DNA from: Rhodosorus marinus
Lineage: Eukaryota > Rhodophyta > Stylonematophyceae > Stylonematales > Stylonemataceae
NCBI GenBank assembly: GCA_029953675.1
Contig: JAMWBK010000001.1
Coordinates: 186,001 to 250,000 of the forward strand
Length of the DNA: 64,000 nucleotides
Reading direction: 5' to 3'
Made by a program: the position numbers and the translations under genes. Shown here piece by piece: positions 1-11,704 of this stretch. A model generated the notes under the pieces. The model had not been told where the DNA came from. It ran no database searches and saw nothing but the letters and a program-made list of their open reading frames with translations. Numbering within the stretch: position 1 is the first letter of the stretch; each line of letters starts with the position of its first letter.

Positions 1-1787
1 TTGCTAAATTGCAACTCTCAAGCCAATTTGAGGGCCCGAAGTTCGTTCTTTTCTAGATACTCACCCCTTCCGAAACCGTCAAAGAAACTACGCGTCTCCA
101 CCCCTCCTGGGCACTTTCCAGCTCCTTCGCGAACTGCTCGTCGATTAGAAGAGAGGAAAGCTCCGGGTTACGGCCGTAGGCCTCCTTTATCCGGTCCAGG
201 AATTGAGCTCTGATAATACAGCCGCCCTTCCAGATTCTAGCAATCTCACCAAGGTTGAGATCCCAGTTGTTTTCAACTCCAGTCTGCTTGATGAGGTTCA
301 TCCCCTGTGAAAATGAAATACCAACAAGAACACCACAAAAATCAAGAATCAGTCCACCTTCCTTGTTGTCCTGTGGGAAATAGAGACAATAAACAAGTTT
401 GCCTCACCTGAGCATAAGAGCAAACCTTCGACGCGTAAAGTGCCTGCCGGACGTCCTCAACGAGTGCTTTTTGCTCACTAGTAATAGCTGGAGTTGGTCC
501 TTTGAGAATCTGCGCACAGGAAAATGGGAAATTTTAAACGAAAACCAGACCGCTGCATTGGCACTTCAGTTTTCCAGGTTGGGTGAGGGGTTCTCACCTC
601 TTCAGCTGCAACTCGCTCCTCCTTCAGCGAGGACAGGTAACGGGCATCAAGAGACGAGGCAATGGTTGGAGAGGGGACTCCTCGACGAACTGCCTCCTCC
701 ATTGTCCACATTCCCGTTCCCTTCGCGCCGGTTTTGTCTAGCACTTTCTCGACAAGTACAGATCCGTCACCAGCTACATCATCCTTGATCGCCATAATGT
801 TTGCCGTGATCTCAATAAGGAAACTCTTCAGGTCACCTTTGTTCCACTCGGTGAACACATCTGCAAGCTGATCTGGTGTCAAACCTCCAATTGTACGAAG
901 AACATCATAAGCTTCGCCAATGAGCTGCATATCGCCATACTCAATCCCGTTGTGGATCATTTTGACGTAGTTGCCCGCACCGCCGGGACCAATGTGGAAG
1001 ACGCAAGGTCCGTCATCAACCTATAGCATTCCGTAAAACCCGAAAAAGCGAGCTCATCAACAAAGGCACTAGAATTCATTAGGTCCTAGACTTATACCAA
1101 ACAGCGGACCTGTGCGGCAATCTTCTTGAGGATAGGCGCTACAGATTGCCACGCTTCCTCAGGTCCACCAGGCATCAGCGATGGTCCAAATCTGGCCCCT
1201 TCCTCGCCTCCGCTCACCCCCATACCCATATACATGATTCCTTTCTTTGACAGTGCTTCGGAACGACGTTCAGTGTTCTCAAACCACTCATTCCCTCCAT
1301 CGATGATCATATCGCCTTCCTCCAACAAGGGCACGAGCGCTTCAATTGTCGCGTCTACTGGCGCTCCAGCCTTCACGAGCATGATAATACTGCGTGGGCG
1401 CTCTATGGATTCAACGAACTCCTTCATATCCTTGAAGCCGGAAAACAACGCCGGATCCTCCAGCTCCCCTTGCGCTCTCGCAACAGCGTCGTCAGTCTTG
1501 GAGCTCGACCTATTGAAAACTGATATCGAGAACCCTTTCTCCGCGATATTGAGGGCCAGATTCTGCCCCATAACAGCAAGTCCGACGAGGCCAATCTTCG
1601 ACAGCTCAACGGCGGAACTTCCAGAGCCTTTGTCGGGCTTAACTTCCATTCCAACCATCCGTACACTCGAGCTCCTCAATCTTCCCAGTCGTACGCCGCT
1701 ACCATGACTGCAGGCATGAGCATGACGGCTGTCAACATTCACAGGCTTGCCCAAGAAAACGCTCGTCCCTCCAAACACAAACGCCAT
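1..1787 (-). CDS. gnd: 6-phosphogluconate dehydrogenase, plastid-type, partial at 3' end
   Basis: Oxidative pentose phosphate pathway enzyme: converts 6-phosphogluconate and NADP+ to ribulose 5-phosphate, CO2 and NADPH. Exons, in gene order: 1787-1110, 1020-598, 509-408, 304-65, with the rest beyond the left edge. All introns are GT-AG and all four exons seen are phase 0. Residues 1-60 precede the conserved core and look like a transit peptide (starts MAFVFGG, Arg/Ser-rich, no early acidic residues). The core shows the NADP site [12 protein letters not shown], the sugar-phosphate motif [20 protein letters not shown] with the catalytic Lys and the His/Asn of the family, and the late motif EGVSI-type start just before the last visible donor (GTGAGT, 64-59). 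About 90 residues of a usual 470-residue core are missing off the edge. Plastid location is inferred from the N-terminus only; the identity is certain. Confidence 0.96.
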
Positions 1788-4300
1788 CCTGACTCTTCTT
1801 CCCCTAACAACCCCGGAATATCAAAAAACAAACCAATGAAGCGAACCTACATCACCAACACTCCTCCCCCTCCCTCCTCGATCTGCACTAGTCAGCCATT
1901 TTCGCATCGCTCTTATATACTCAACCCAGCTATCGCTTCACCCGTCAACGGATGAAAGAAAACTCTTTTCGCGGGTCACCTATCATGATGAAAGACGCTA
2001 TCGCTCTTTGCGTGCCACATTTGACCTTTTCGCTATCTTTCGTCAAAATAATTTCATCCTTTCAAGAATTCCCCGCATTTACTTTTTAATTAATTCTGAA
2101 AATATTTCCGGTAGATATCTCCGCACTCCTTAAAACTTCATCATAAAACAATCAACACCGATTCCATTTTTTCTTGAAATAGAGAACATAAGAGGATGGG
2201 TTATAGTCCAATTTTTCGCGTGGATATTTTGTATCACCGGAAAAACCCGTACAGAGTATCTCAGTGGACCTTTCCCTGTACAGTTTTCTCGCCTGGCAAA
2301 GCTAGTCATAGCTCGAACCATATATAGACCTATCAGTCGAAAAAGTTTCTAATAAATTTTACAATATACATAATATTCTTAATATAGCGAAAAATCTTAT
2401 ATTATGAATACATCTTCTCAATCGTCTTAAGCCTCTATCATATATATTGTATAAAGACTGTTTATATGATCCAACGAAGCATACCGAGTGAAATCGGCGA
2501 ATGTATTCATATCATGAATTGTGACTATTTTAGATGGATCGCAAGGGCTTGCGCGAAAACGGAGGCTTTTCAAGAATTTCCTACGTTGACAATACTCAAA
2601 AATATGATTCGTCTAAATTATAAACTGATAGATGATTGGATCCTTAACAGCCAATGAAATCTTTAGAACGCAGCAGAGTTCGGTACCCGAAACGACGAAA
2701 GTCTGCTGAGAACCCTACGAGAATATGGTTCGACGAAGGGGCCCCACCCCACGCCCAGTCGATTGGGTTTGGGCGTTAGCAGCCAGCTTCGGTCTGAAGC
2801 TGCCGATCAGCCTACCGCTTGAGTTGAGCATTCCGCAAATGCGGCTGTTCGTCGAGAATATGGTTAGAGAGCTCTTTCCTAATCATTGTCTCATATCATG
2901 CCGTGCGTTTGTTACAATCTGTAATCGATACAACGCATGGCCGAAAATTCTTGTGTTTGCGAATGACTTATGTTGCTGCAGGCACTGCAATCGACTAACA
3001 ATGGTGCGCAGACTTGTGACAAGCGGAATGACGACTATTTTCTGTAGCCTTGCTCTTCCAGTATGCACTGAGCTTGACATTGCGTTCTCATAGTGTTCAA
3101 TCATCCTTACGAACGCATTACAAAAATCTTGCTGCTGCGTTGCGAATGCCAAGCACGAAGACATCGTCTGTCGAAGACATCCGGACTTAAGCGTTTGACC
3201 TACTAGTAGTCCCGTCAAGAATGGAGAGCACAGCAATGTCTGCGTTCCGTGAGGATGCTCTGCGGACCTCGTTAATGTGCGACTGAAGCCGACTACTTGA
3301 GGGGATCAAACCCGGACAAATGGGTTGGTTGATAACTAGGACCTCTTGCTCGAAGCCTCTTGAGCCAAACAAACGCTTCTGCTGGCCTAGCTAGCGGGGC
3401 CTCGAGGATCGTTCCGAGTCGATCTTCAGAATAATGGTGCAGATCGAATGGCTCAACTAAAGCTGTCGGACAGGAACTTGCATGCAAAGCGATCTTGTTT
3501 TGTGTGCGATTCGCGCGGCCTAGAAAGAAAACCGGCGGAGATCCAGTGGACAAGATACTGGCGTTGACCTCATGCCGTGTAGCAATTCCCCCTACCTGGA
3601 GCCTTTGGCAAACCATTGCTGCTGTCATCTGAGAGCATCGTGAGATGCAAAATACCAGACTTTGCAAATGATAATGCTGACTGAAGCTATGCATTCTCAG
3701 CAATCAATGGACCAGAAGCCAGCTTGTTCATTCTGTCCCTTAACATCCACGCCAAAAGGACGCATAAAAAAAAAGCTCACCAAGGAATCAGGATCTTGAA
3801 GCTTAGATTCATTGGATGGCAAGAAAACTTGTCGGCGAACACCTTCACCAAGAGCATCTGAATCCGATACAAAGCTATTAGTCTCCCCAACACCTTGTAC
3901 TAGCGACCTGTATCATCGGGACAAAGCGCTCATAAGGCCTAGTATTTAGATACGGCGTCATAGTTGATGCTGCTTACATGCCACTCTCCTTGTTGAGCAC
4001 GTATTCGAGAGAGCCAGGGTGCATAGCGCAAACCACGACCACCAGATCAAAGCTGAACCAAATTGAAGCGTTCTCAGATGACCTAGACCGTTTCCGTCAG
4101 AACGCGGGGATGACCAGAAGTGAATGCTGGAGGTTCATCTCTCGCGCTGGTGGGGGCGGTGGTATTGGAAAACGCTCTTTGGGGTTCCGATCAGACTTTC
4201 CTATGATAGTCCCCGAGGATCGACATCCAAAATTGGTTCAGGGTTAACGCGGTGTCAGTTTGAAGCTGCTTTCGAGGTTGCGTCCGCGTCCTCAACTGAG
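1788..4300. other. Intergenic region, 2.5 kb, no gene recognised
   Basis: The stretch begins as the upstream region of 6PGDH and ends as that of the ferredoxin reductase. 2040-2660 is AT-rich. Open frames of 60-136 codons occur at 2725-3093 (+) and 2883-3703 (-), but they overlap one another on opposite strands, have no recognisable domain and no convincing splice structure, so I do not call them. An in-frame extension of the downstream gene reaches back to 4124, but it lacks any conserved sequence. Confidence 0.5.
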
Positions 4301-6208
4301 ATGTTGTCGCGGCTGAGGATCTCCGGGCGTGGAGGAAGCGGGAGACTCTGGAGAGCTTTCAGTACTGTAGGTTCGAAATCTACTGGGCATCCTGCGTCAG
4401 TATGTGTCGTTGGAGCTGGACCTGCTGGGTTCTACACAGCGGAGTCCTTGCTGAGAATGGCCAATGGTCGATTTAATCTGAAGCTGAGTATTGTGGAGAG
4501 ATTAGCAGTTCCTTTTGGGTTGGTACGTTTTGGGGTCGCACCGGATCATCCAGAGGTGAAATATGTAGAGAACGTCTTTCAAGGTCTGCTGGAGAACCCC
4601 TCCGTGGACTTCTTCGGAAACGTGGCCGTCGGAAGAGACGTAACAGTTCCAGAGCTTATGCAGATGTACGATGCTGTTGTATTAGCATGTGGCGCCGAAT
4701 CAAACCGCGACTTGGGATTGCCTTCGGAACATCTGCAGAACATCTTCTCAGCTAGGGACTTTGTGGGCTGGTACAACGCACACCCCGACTTTACAAACCT
4801 CCCGGTCGATCTATCTAGAATAACAGATGCCGTGGTCATCGGCAATGGAAATGTAGCATTGGACGTTGCAAGGATACTCATGAGGAACTACGAAGAGCTC
4901 GCGAAAACAGACATTTCAAACCACGCTCTGGTAAGCCCCACACCACCCTCAATCACTAGCGAGAGCTCGTGCTTCCTTTCTTATATTAAAAAACGCTTAT
5001 ACTTGAAATTAGAACTTTAGACGAATGTTAATATCACGTTTTAAAAAGAGCTGATGTATATTCAATGATTATTCATCATTATCAATCAATGTATCAATCA
5101 ATTTGAGTCTGTTTGCTGACAGTGGAGTGGGATTTGTGTTTGTCGCGCCTGTTGCTGTTTGGAATGGAATGCTCTATGAGCGATGGACTGATTTTCCCCC
5201 TTGTTTTGGTATGTATTAGAGCACGCTGAAGAGATCTATGATTAGAAGAGTTCATGTGGTTGGGCGCAGAGGATTGGCCCAGGCTGCCTGGACAGCGAAG
5301 GAAGTGCGGGAGATTTTGCACGCTGTGTCATCTGTGGCTCCGATCGTTGCGGATGAAAACGATTTGAACGTTTCTTCTGTAGATGAACAGGAGCTGCAGA
5401 GCAACCGATCGCGGAGGCGATGTGTACATATCATGAAGGATGCATATAGTAAGGGGAGAGCTTCGGAAGAATTGGCTGGGAGAAAGGAGCTGGTATTCCA
5501 TTTCCGCAGAGCTCCTGTTGAGTTTCTGCCAGACGATCATGGCAACGTAATGAGAGCTGACTTTTTGAGGACTGTGCTGGAAGGTGACGCTGGACGTCAG
5601 CGAGTGGTTGGTCTAGACGACGGGGATCGATTGAAACTCCCTGCCCAGCTCGTGGTGAAGAGCGTCGGATATAAATCCGTACCTCTCGATGGGGTACCGT
5701 TTGATCCTAAGGGATCAACCGTACCGAACGATCGCGGCAAAGTTGCCGGAGGTAAGCGCCCTTTTTTTGTTTGAAACTCTGATCCACCAAGGTCGTGGTT
5801 GCTGAGGCATTGCTCTGTATCGCTTATGCCCCGTGCCTCATACGCCTCGACCGGATAGAGGAACGCCTGTTCGTATCTGGATGGTTGAAGAGGGGCCCGT
5901 CCGGTATTATTGCAACCAACAAATGGGACGCGGAGGAGACGAGCTCGATGGCGATTTCTCACCTGTCAAAAGTACGAGACACGTCGGGGACAGGCTTACT
6001 CGGAAACGTGCGCTTGTCAGAGCTGCTCCGGAAGAGATCAGTCAAAGCTGTTGCTCTGTCTGGTTGGAACTTGATAGATGCTGAAGAACGCAAACGTGGA
6101 TCAGAACAGGACCGCCCGCGCTCGAAAATTTCATCCACCGAGGCTCTTCTTAAGCACGCGGCCTCGGCCGAGATACTCCCCACGGCTGAAGAGAACTCTG
6201 AACTGTAG
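4301..6208 (+). CDS. Ferredoxin/adrenodoxin-NADP+ reductase, mitochondrial type
   Basis: FAD enzyme of the adrenodoxin reductase family (human FDXR, yeast Arh1). It passes electrons from NADPH to a mitochondrial [2Fe-2S] ferredoxin for iron-sulfur cluster assembly and related reactions. Exons 4301-4930, 5220-5751 and 5859-6208 give 503 residues. The FAD motif VVGAGPAGFYTAE lies near residue 33, the NADP motif VVIGNGNVALDVA near 180, the family string VGRRGLAQAAWT opens exon 2, and the C-terminal FAD-contact region reads SGWLKRGPSGIIATNK. I chose the Met at 4301 because the 29 residues after it are basic and Ser/Arg-rich like a mitochondrial presequence, while the upstream in-frame extension to 4124 looks non-conserved. 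The first intron is 289 nt, the longest seen here, and is rich in TCAATCA words. The exon 3 acceptor (GATAG at 5858) was picked because it is the one that keeps frame with the conserved motif. Confidence 0.95.
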
Positions 6209-7276
6209 CCTTGCCCCTGTATCATAAAACTAAAACAAAAACTTCAGTTAGGTCGGCAATGTAAGGATCTCTTTAAGATTGCTCAGTTCTTGCTGTCTAG
6301 GCGAATGTCGCATTCCGAAGACGAAAAAAAATAAGCAGACCTACTCCAGTGCAAGGCTCAGAATGCATGCCGTTCCCTCGTCCCGCAACATCAAAAACGA
6401 GAACCTCGTCTTCAACCCAAACAATTCTGAGCTAGTGGGGGTGCTTCTTTGGGTGATTGATATGGAGCTATTCAGGTCACGATCACTCTTCTATCTACAA
6501 AAAAAGCATATCCTACTGCGTTGCAAGATGCAGCACGAAGCTTGTACGCGATGCTCAGCCGGTCTCCACGATACAACTTCCAAACCTTGTTTCCGGTAAA
6601 ATTAATCCGCTCTCAAGGAGCGAAGACGGTGATCAATAACCAGCAGGTTGCAACTATTCTTCTAGGGAATGTCACAATCCACTTTTTACTCTCTCAGCGA
6701 AACCTTCTACATTGCAACAGCCAGCATCAGTTTAGCAGTCATGCTCAGTAGTCCTCCGGCGTTCCGCCAGTGGAACCCGTCGGGAAGCACAGGTCAGCTT
6801 AGGAGCGAAGACGGCCTGAGATCAATAATCAGCCGGTCGCAGAACTCTGGTGGGGAAGTTCACGATCATTCTCATTCGCACTAGTCGAACTTTACTACGC
6901 TCTAAGACCGAGAATGTCCGTTCTTCTCTCCACCTGACCTGACATGAAAAATTCGTTTTCAAGTTAAAAAAAAGGACTGAAGCTCGACAATGAAGTGATC
7001 GATATCGATCTGATCGATGGGGTTTGCATCGGGTAAGGGGAAGGAGAAGAGAAGTCGTAACTGGTCGTCGTTTGCTTTGTTGTTGAAGGGCTTGTGAAAG
7101 CTTGAGGATTTGGAATGTGAAGTGCTCACGTATGAATTAGCTCCATTGTTGTAGGGTCTAGGAGAATTTTGTTTTGCTTGATTGCGTGGATTTTGGGCGG
7201 GTTGCTTGGCGTCTGTTGATCGAAGAAGAGTAGTACTTTTGGGTACCTGGGAGGGAGAACTTTTGTTGGTTTGAGG
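6209..7276. other. Intergenic region with degenerate duplicated segment
   Basis: No gene is recognised. About 6520-6850 holds two diverged copies of one sequence: the word GGAGCGAAGACGG followed by a GATCAATAA-CCAGC/TCAGC block occurs near 6615 and again near 6800, and the preceding TGCAACAG/ATGCTCAG words also recur. The right end is the upstream region of the NDUFA8-like gene. Confidence 0.45.
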
Positions 7277-7975
7277 ATGAGTACGTCTGAGGATCTGAAG
7301 GAGAGGCTTCCTGTGCCCAAAGCAAATATTTTGATAGCAGCAGCTTGGGAGATTGGGCAAAAGTGTGCAAAGGAGAATATTAAGTTCGCAAAGTGCAAGG
7401 CTGAGGAGGCTCATATTGATCACTGCACTAGGGAGGTAAACGATTGATGATCCATTTTAGGCGGGAAGAGACAAGGCTTGAAGGCTATTTTGGGGTTCGT
7501 GGAATACTAACACATGATGCCCTTTTGATACTTGGAATTGTCCAACAGGCAAAGCAGGTTCAGAACTGCGTCCATCGAACTCTCATTCAGTGTAACGAAC
7601 AATGTCCGGTAAGTGAAGAAATATCTGATCTTCCTCATTCGCGAAAGGAACGAGGAAAAGTCTACCTGACTTTTTGTGCTCGTGCTTTCAACAGACTGAG
7701 TTCGAGGAATTTCGGCATTGCTTGCAATCCCGACCTCTGGTTCTATTGAAGCTTGAGGACTGCAAGGCTCACAAATTCAAGTTCCGTAAGTGTCGACTGA
7801 AATCAGCGTGTACCCACCTCTCTCTTCGGCACATGAGAGGCAGGGTCAAATCCCATCTCGTACTGAAACCCCGCGGTTCTTTTTGCAAGGAAATTGCATG
7901 GCCCGCAACGATAAGGAGCTAGAGACCGCTGCCGAATTCAGGAACAAAGTCTGGAAGGTGGAAAAGGAACAGTGA
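7277..7975 (+). CDS. Complex I subunit NDUFA8-like, quadruple CX9C protein
   Basis: Accessory subunit of mitochondrial NADH dehydrogenase (NDUFA8 / plant 19 kDa type), on the intermembrane-space face and probably oxidised by the Mia40 pathway. Exons 7277-7435, 7549-7608, 7695-7785 and 7890-7975 give 131 residues. All introns are GT-AG (GTAAAC, GTAAGT, GTAAGT donors). The strongest support is the cysteine pattern produced only after splicing: four CX9C pairs, namely CAKENIKFAKC, CTREAKQVQNC, CPTEFEEFRHC and CKAHKFKFRNC. The second and third pairs are each completed across an intron, as is the fourth, which validates the exon joins. The N-terminus (VPKANILIAAAWEIG) also matches the family. The protein is shorter than the 170-residue animal form and ends in a charged tail. 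There is no cleavable presequence, as expected for this import route. Confidence 0.9.
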
Positions 7976-8722
7976 TCATGCAGCATCGAAATACTGAGGA
8001 CGAGAGTTAGAAAGACGGTCTCATCGTGTGAAGAAACGAATAGTAGCTTGCGCAAGAAGCTCATCTCTCATATCCAAGTGAAACCTTTCTACGGCTTAGT
8101 GAAGGAGGAGGGCGCAGGATCTTGCGACGAGCGTTGAAGCGCTTTTTTCCTGTTTCTCCTTCGTATAGTCTTTCCTTGCTCTCCTGGTTACCTTTTGATA
8201 AACTTTCATTTATATACGCATAAACAACGTGCGGATTTGGACTCTAATCGAGCGCCTTGAGGATCAGCAAAGACGTCGCGAAAGCCAAGGTGCCCCACGC
8301 AGTTGTGAAGAGCTGACGTAGGACAACAATGCTGTCTTTTTCAGCTCGGCTGAAACCCAGACCATTCCAAACTAGAACTCTGCATTTGCTTCGGCAGTAC
8401 TGAAGGGCTAAGATGGAGAAACCGATAATCATCTCTCGCTCAATCGTCGATAGTGCCATTCTTCAGTTGGACCAGGGCGTCTGTGCTCTGCTTGAGTATC
8501 AAAATCCCGCTCAGCGTGACACTAAGATGATCGAGTCAGCGCTTCTTGACATCCACCAACAGCCTTATGACGAAGTCAATCCGGCACGGAAAGGTCAGGA
8601 CGGAGCACTCCGACTTGCTCTTGGAGGTCACTGTTTTGCTGGTGGCAACCGGACAACTCTGCTTAGCGAAACCAAAGCTTATTGTTCATATAATTGGTAT
8701 ATTTCTTTTAACAGTGGAAGCC
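7976..8722. other. Convergent intergenic region
   Basis: Lies between the 3' ends of the NDUFA8-like and pyruvate kinase genes. It contains only a short open frame with a hydrophobic C-terminus (8244-8459, minus), described separately. Confidence 0.5.
8244..8459 (-). CDS. Possible small membrane protein, uncertain
   Basis: A 71-codon frame from an ATG at 8459. It shows an N-terminal hydrophobic stretch (EREMIIGFSILAL) and a C-terminal one (WGTLAFATSLLILKALD) that could be membrane segments. The opening is loosely reminiscent of small respiratory-chain subunits, but no family can be assigned. An overlapping frame on the opposite strand (8413-8769) is about equally open, so the coding status is doubtful. 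An unseen intron could also be present. Confidence 0.25.
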   Translation of the reverse strand: MALSTIEREMIIGFSILALQYCRSKCRVLVWNGLGFSRAEKDSIVVLRQLFTTAWGTLAFATSLLILKALD

Positions 8723-10865
8723 CTACATTATCATACGAACTTGTAGGGTTTGAACTTTCCTGGATGTAGAAGGAACCAAGACATTGCTTGCAAGTATAAC
8801 GTAATCCTTGGGTTTGACGATCCCTTTTGATTTCAGATGGTCAATGGCAGAGCTGATTGTAACCTCCGGATCTGAGCTGAACTCAAGTGGATACGCGTTC
8901 ACTCCCCAGTACAAACTGAGTGTTCTGATAAGCCCATCAGCACCTGTGGGACAGAAGGCTATGATAGGCACGTGTGGTCGTGTTGACGATGCCTAACGTT
9001 GTTTGAGATTTCAGGATGAATGAAGAAATACATGTTAGCTCCAGCGCTCATTATAGGTTGAGCTCCTCACTCCGGGCTAAACCACGAACCTCAATTGCGT
9101 ATGCTCCGCCCCGAGTGAAGCAGACGATGGCCGCTGCGTCGACGTTCTTGGCGAGCACGGAAGCAGAATAGGCGATAGAGGCTCGACCAGAATCTTCTCC
9201 AGCTATAGGGGCATCCTCAATGTACTCTTCCTCCAGATCAGCACCGAATACACTTTTAGATACAGTCGCCATGACGTTGACAGCTTCAAGGGGGAACTGA
9301 CCCCCCGCTGTCTCACCGCTGAGCATCGTCGCATCGGCGCCCTGGAAGACGCAGTGAGTGGGAAACAAGACCTTTCAGAGCTTAATTGCTGACCCTCGGG
9401 TCTCAAGAGATCGGATAACCCACTTGCTGCAGAGCTGTTTGAATATCAGTAATCTCAGCTCTGGTAGGTGTCGGGTACGTTATCATGGACTCTAGCATGT
9501 GAGTAGCAACTATCGTTGGCTTCTTTAGGCCGCGGTTGATCCTCACTATGCTTTCCTGGACCAGTGGAACATCCTCAAAGGGTATTTCTGATCCCAGGTC
9601 ACCGCGCGCAACCTAGGCCAATACAATGGATTTCAGCAAACACCGAGATGAGTGCTAAAAAAAAATAAAAATAGATGTCAATCCGGTACTGCGCTGACCA
9701 TTGCCCCGTCGCTTTGATCAAGAATCTCTTCCAAATAATCCATCGACTCTGCGGACTCGATCTTCGCCAGGACTAGGGCATCATCGTCTTTCTCCGAAAG
9801 AAACCTAGTTTCACACGGTTTCGAGTTTCCATTTAAGCGTGGTTTACTTCGCAATGGCTTGGAGGGCTCTTGTGTCAGTACCTTTGCAGCTCTGCGACGT
9901 CCTCGGGCCGTTTCACAAAACTGAGAGCATAGAAATCTACTTCGTTTCGCAAGCCGAACTCTATATCTTGCCAATCCTTGTCCGTGATTGCCGGGAGCGA
10001 CGCGCTCTTTCCGCGGACGTTCAAGTGCCTTCTGCTCGTGAGGGTTCCCCCGTCAATGCACTCGGTGATCACATCCACGTCGGTTATCTAGAATCAATTG
10101 AAAGCGAAGAACTTTGGTAATGCTGTATCAGACTTTTCTCCAAAAACTCTCTCTTTCTCTCACCTCTTTAATCAAGAAGCTGTTGAGTCCACCATCAATC
10201 AGCAGTGTGTCACCAACATGCACATCGTTAACGAAATCGTCATAGTTGACTTCGGTCACATTGGGAGCCTTTCCTTTGCTGTCGCTTTGTCTGATTGTGA
10301 AACAAAACTCTTCTCCTCTTTGCACTTCAATTGGATTCTTCAGGTCCCCGGAGCGGACTTCAGGCCCTTTGGTATCGAGTAGAAGGCCAAGATTGTATTT
10401 CCCCTCCGCGTTGATTTCACGTGCAATGTCTACAACGCCTTGATGCCATTCATGTGTACCGTGAGACATGTTCATCCTGATCACGTTCATCCCCGCCTCT
10501 GCAAGTTGCAGCATCATTTCCTTGCTAGCCGTCTTGGGGCCTATCGTACAGACGAGCTTAGACTGCCGGATGCCGTTTGTTGTGAAGATATCCCCAGGCT
10601 CCAATCCTTTGATGCACAAACCAAGCAATACGGGGAGTCAGACAATCCGTACGTTTTGGCCCAAGACCGACCTCGCCTTCTGGCAATAGATACCTTGGCC
10701 CGTCATCACAGCCCTATCGGGCGCAGCCACACATCGCCATGTCCTCGCACGTACTCCTATAGAGCATTTTCTCTCTCCTCGAAGCGGCGTCCGCAGACGG
10801 CTGCCCGTCCAGCTGCTGACGAAACAGGCAGGGAGATTCATTCCCATACACAACGCCCTACGCAC
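8723..10865 (-). CDS. Pyruvate kinase
   Basis: Final glycolytic enzyme: phosphoenolpyruvate + ADP to pyruvate + ATP. Seven exons, in gene order: 10865-10694, 10606-10164, 10087-9882, 9804-9699, 9612-9424, 9341-9090, 8992-8723, giving 545 residues. Visible active-site motifs are [32 protein letters not shown] (metal Glu), [16 protein letters not shown] (metal Asp, split by an intron after Met), [21 protein letters not shown] and [14 protein letters not shown]. The Glu in KGPEVR is the residue that marks K+-dependent pyruvate kinases. The exon 6 donor GTTCGT is weak, but it is the only one that restores the exact spacing of the C-domain up to RPHVPIIAF. About 58 residues precede the core; they are Arg/Ser/Thr-rich and could be an organelle transit peptide. 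There is no Phe next to the start, so a plastid location is uncertain. Confidence 0.95.
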
Positions 10866-11704
10866 ACAAGAAAAAAGATCAAGCGATACAGAGGGCTTTG
10901 ACTTAAAAGCTCCAAATGCTCTTCTACTGTTCCTTCACACACAAAGACCCCTCATAACACAGACGTTCATCCGATGTCAGAACCCGCAATCCAAAGCTGC
11001 CGGTGACACAGAAGGTCTTCCTCAAAGCAATGCTGAGACCGGAACGATCCCAGCGCATCCTCAACTCATCCAATCATACGAAATCTATTGTAAGCTTCAC
11101 CACTACAATCTATCAATGAAGCCCCAAAATCAATCATAATTACAATATTATTGAATTCAGAAATTTTATTCTGTAATATTGACTGATTGTTGAGTGACAC
11201 TTAAGATATACAACAAGTCATTTGCATCTGAGCTCCTCATCTCGTGGAGGGTAAGAAAAAAATTGGAAGAAAAAATGTATATTGCATTTTATAGCAGGGA
11301 AAAGGAAAACTAAAGTTGAATTTATATTGAAATAAATGGATCTTTGAAAGATTTTCATTATACATTTGTTTTGCCGGTCATGCGGTGATTTCGTTTTAGC
11401 AAAAAAATGCTGAGGCGTACACATCGGATAGTTGGCGACTTTCAGGGTGTGTGTGAAGTTGGGCAAAGTAGGAGAAGAATGATGCCTTGTTGAACATGGA
11501 TAAATGATTAGATATCCTCCTAGAAGAGACGATAATAATCAGAATAGTTAACCCGTGCTCACTGTCGGTCAAAAGTTTTTATAAGTGCTTGCCAAAGATT
11601 GAGTTCCGTTAGTATTGTGGTGGTCTGAACAATTGCCATTAAAACAAAGGTCCTCTCTCAGCGGACCTGGAAAATAGAGAAGGTGCTTATCTCGAACTCG
11701 GATA
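10866..11704. other. Intergenic region between pyruvate kinase and TPM-RING gene
   Basis: AT-rich from about 11060 to 11580, with several TCAATCA/TGATTG words (11105-11195). Presumed pyruvate kinase promoter on the left and 3' region of the RING gene on the right. No coding sequence is supported. Confidence 0.45.

Noticed and set aside
1126-1707. Long open frame on the plus strand inside 6PGDH exon 1
   Set aside because: It is exactly antisense to the conserved 6PGDH core and has no domain of its own.
2725-3703. Overlapping open frames in the first large spacer considered as a gene or transposase
   Set aside because: Frames conflict between strands, lack splice continuity and show no catalytic or domain motif.
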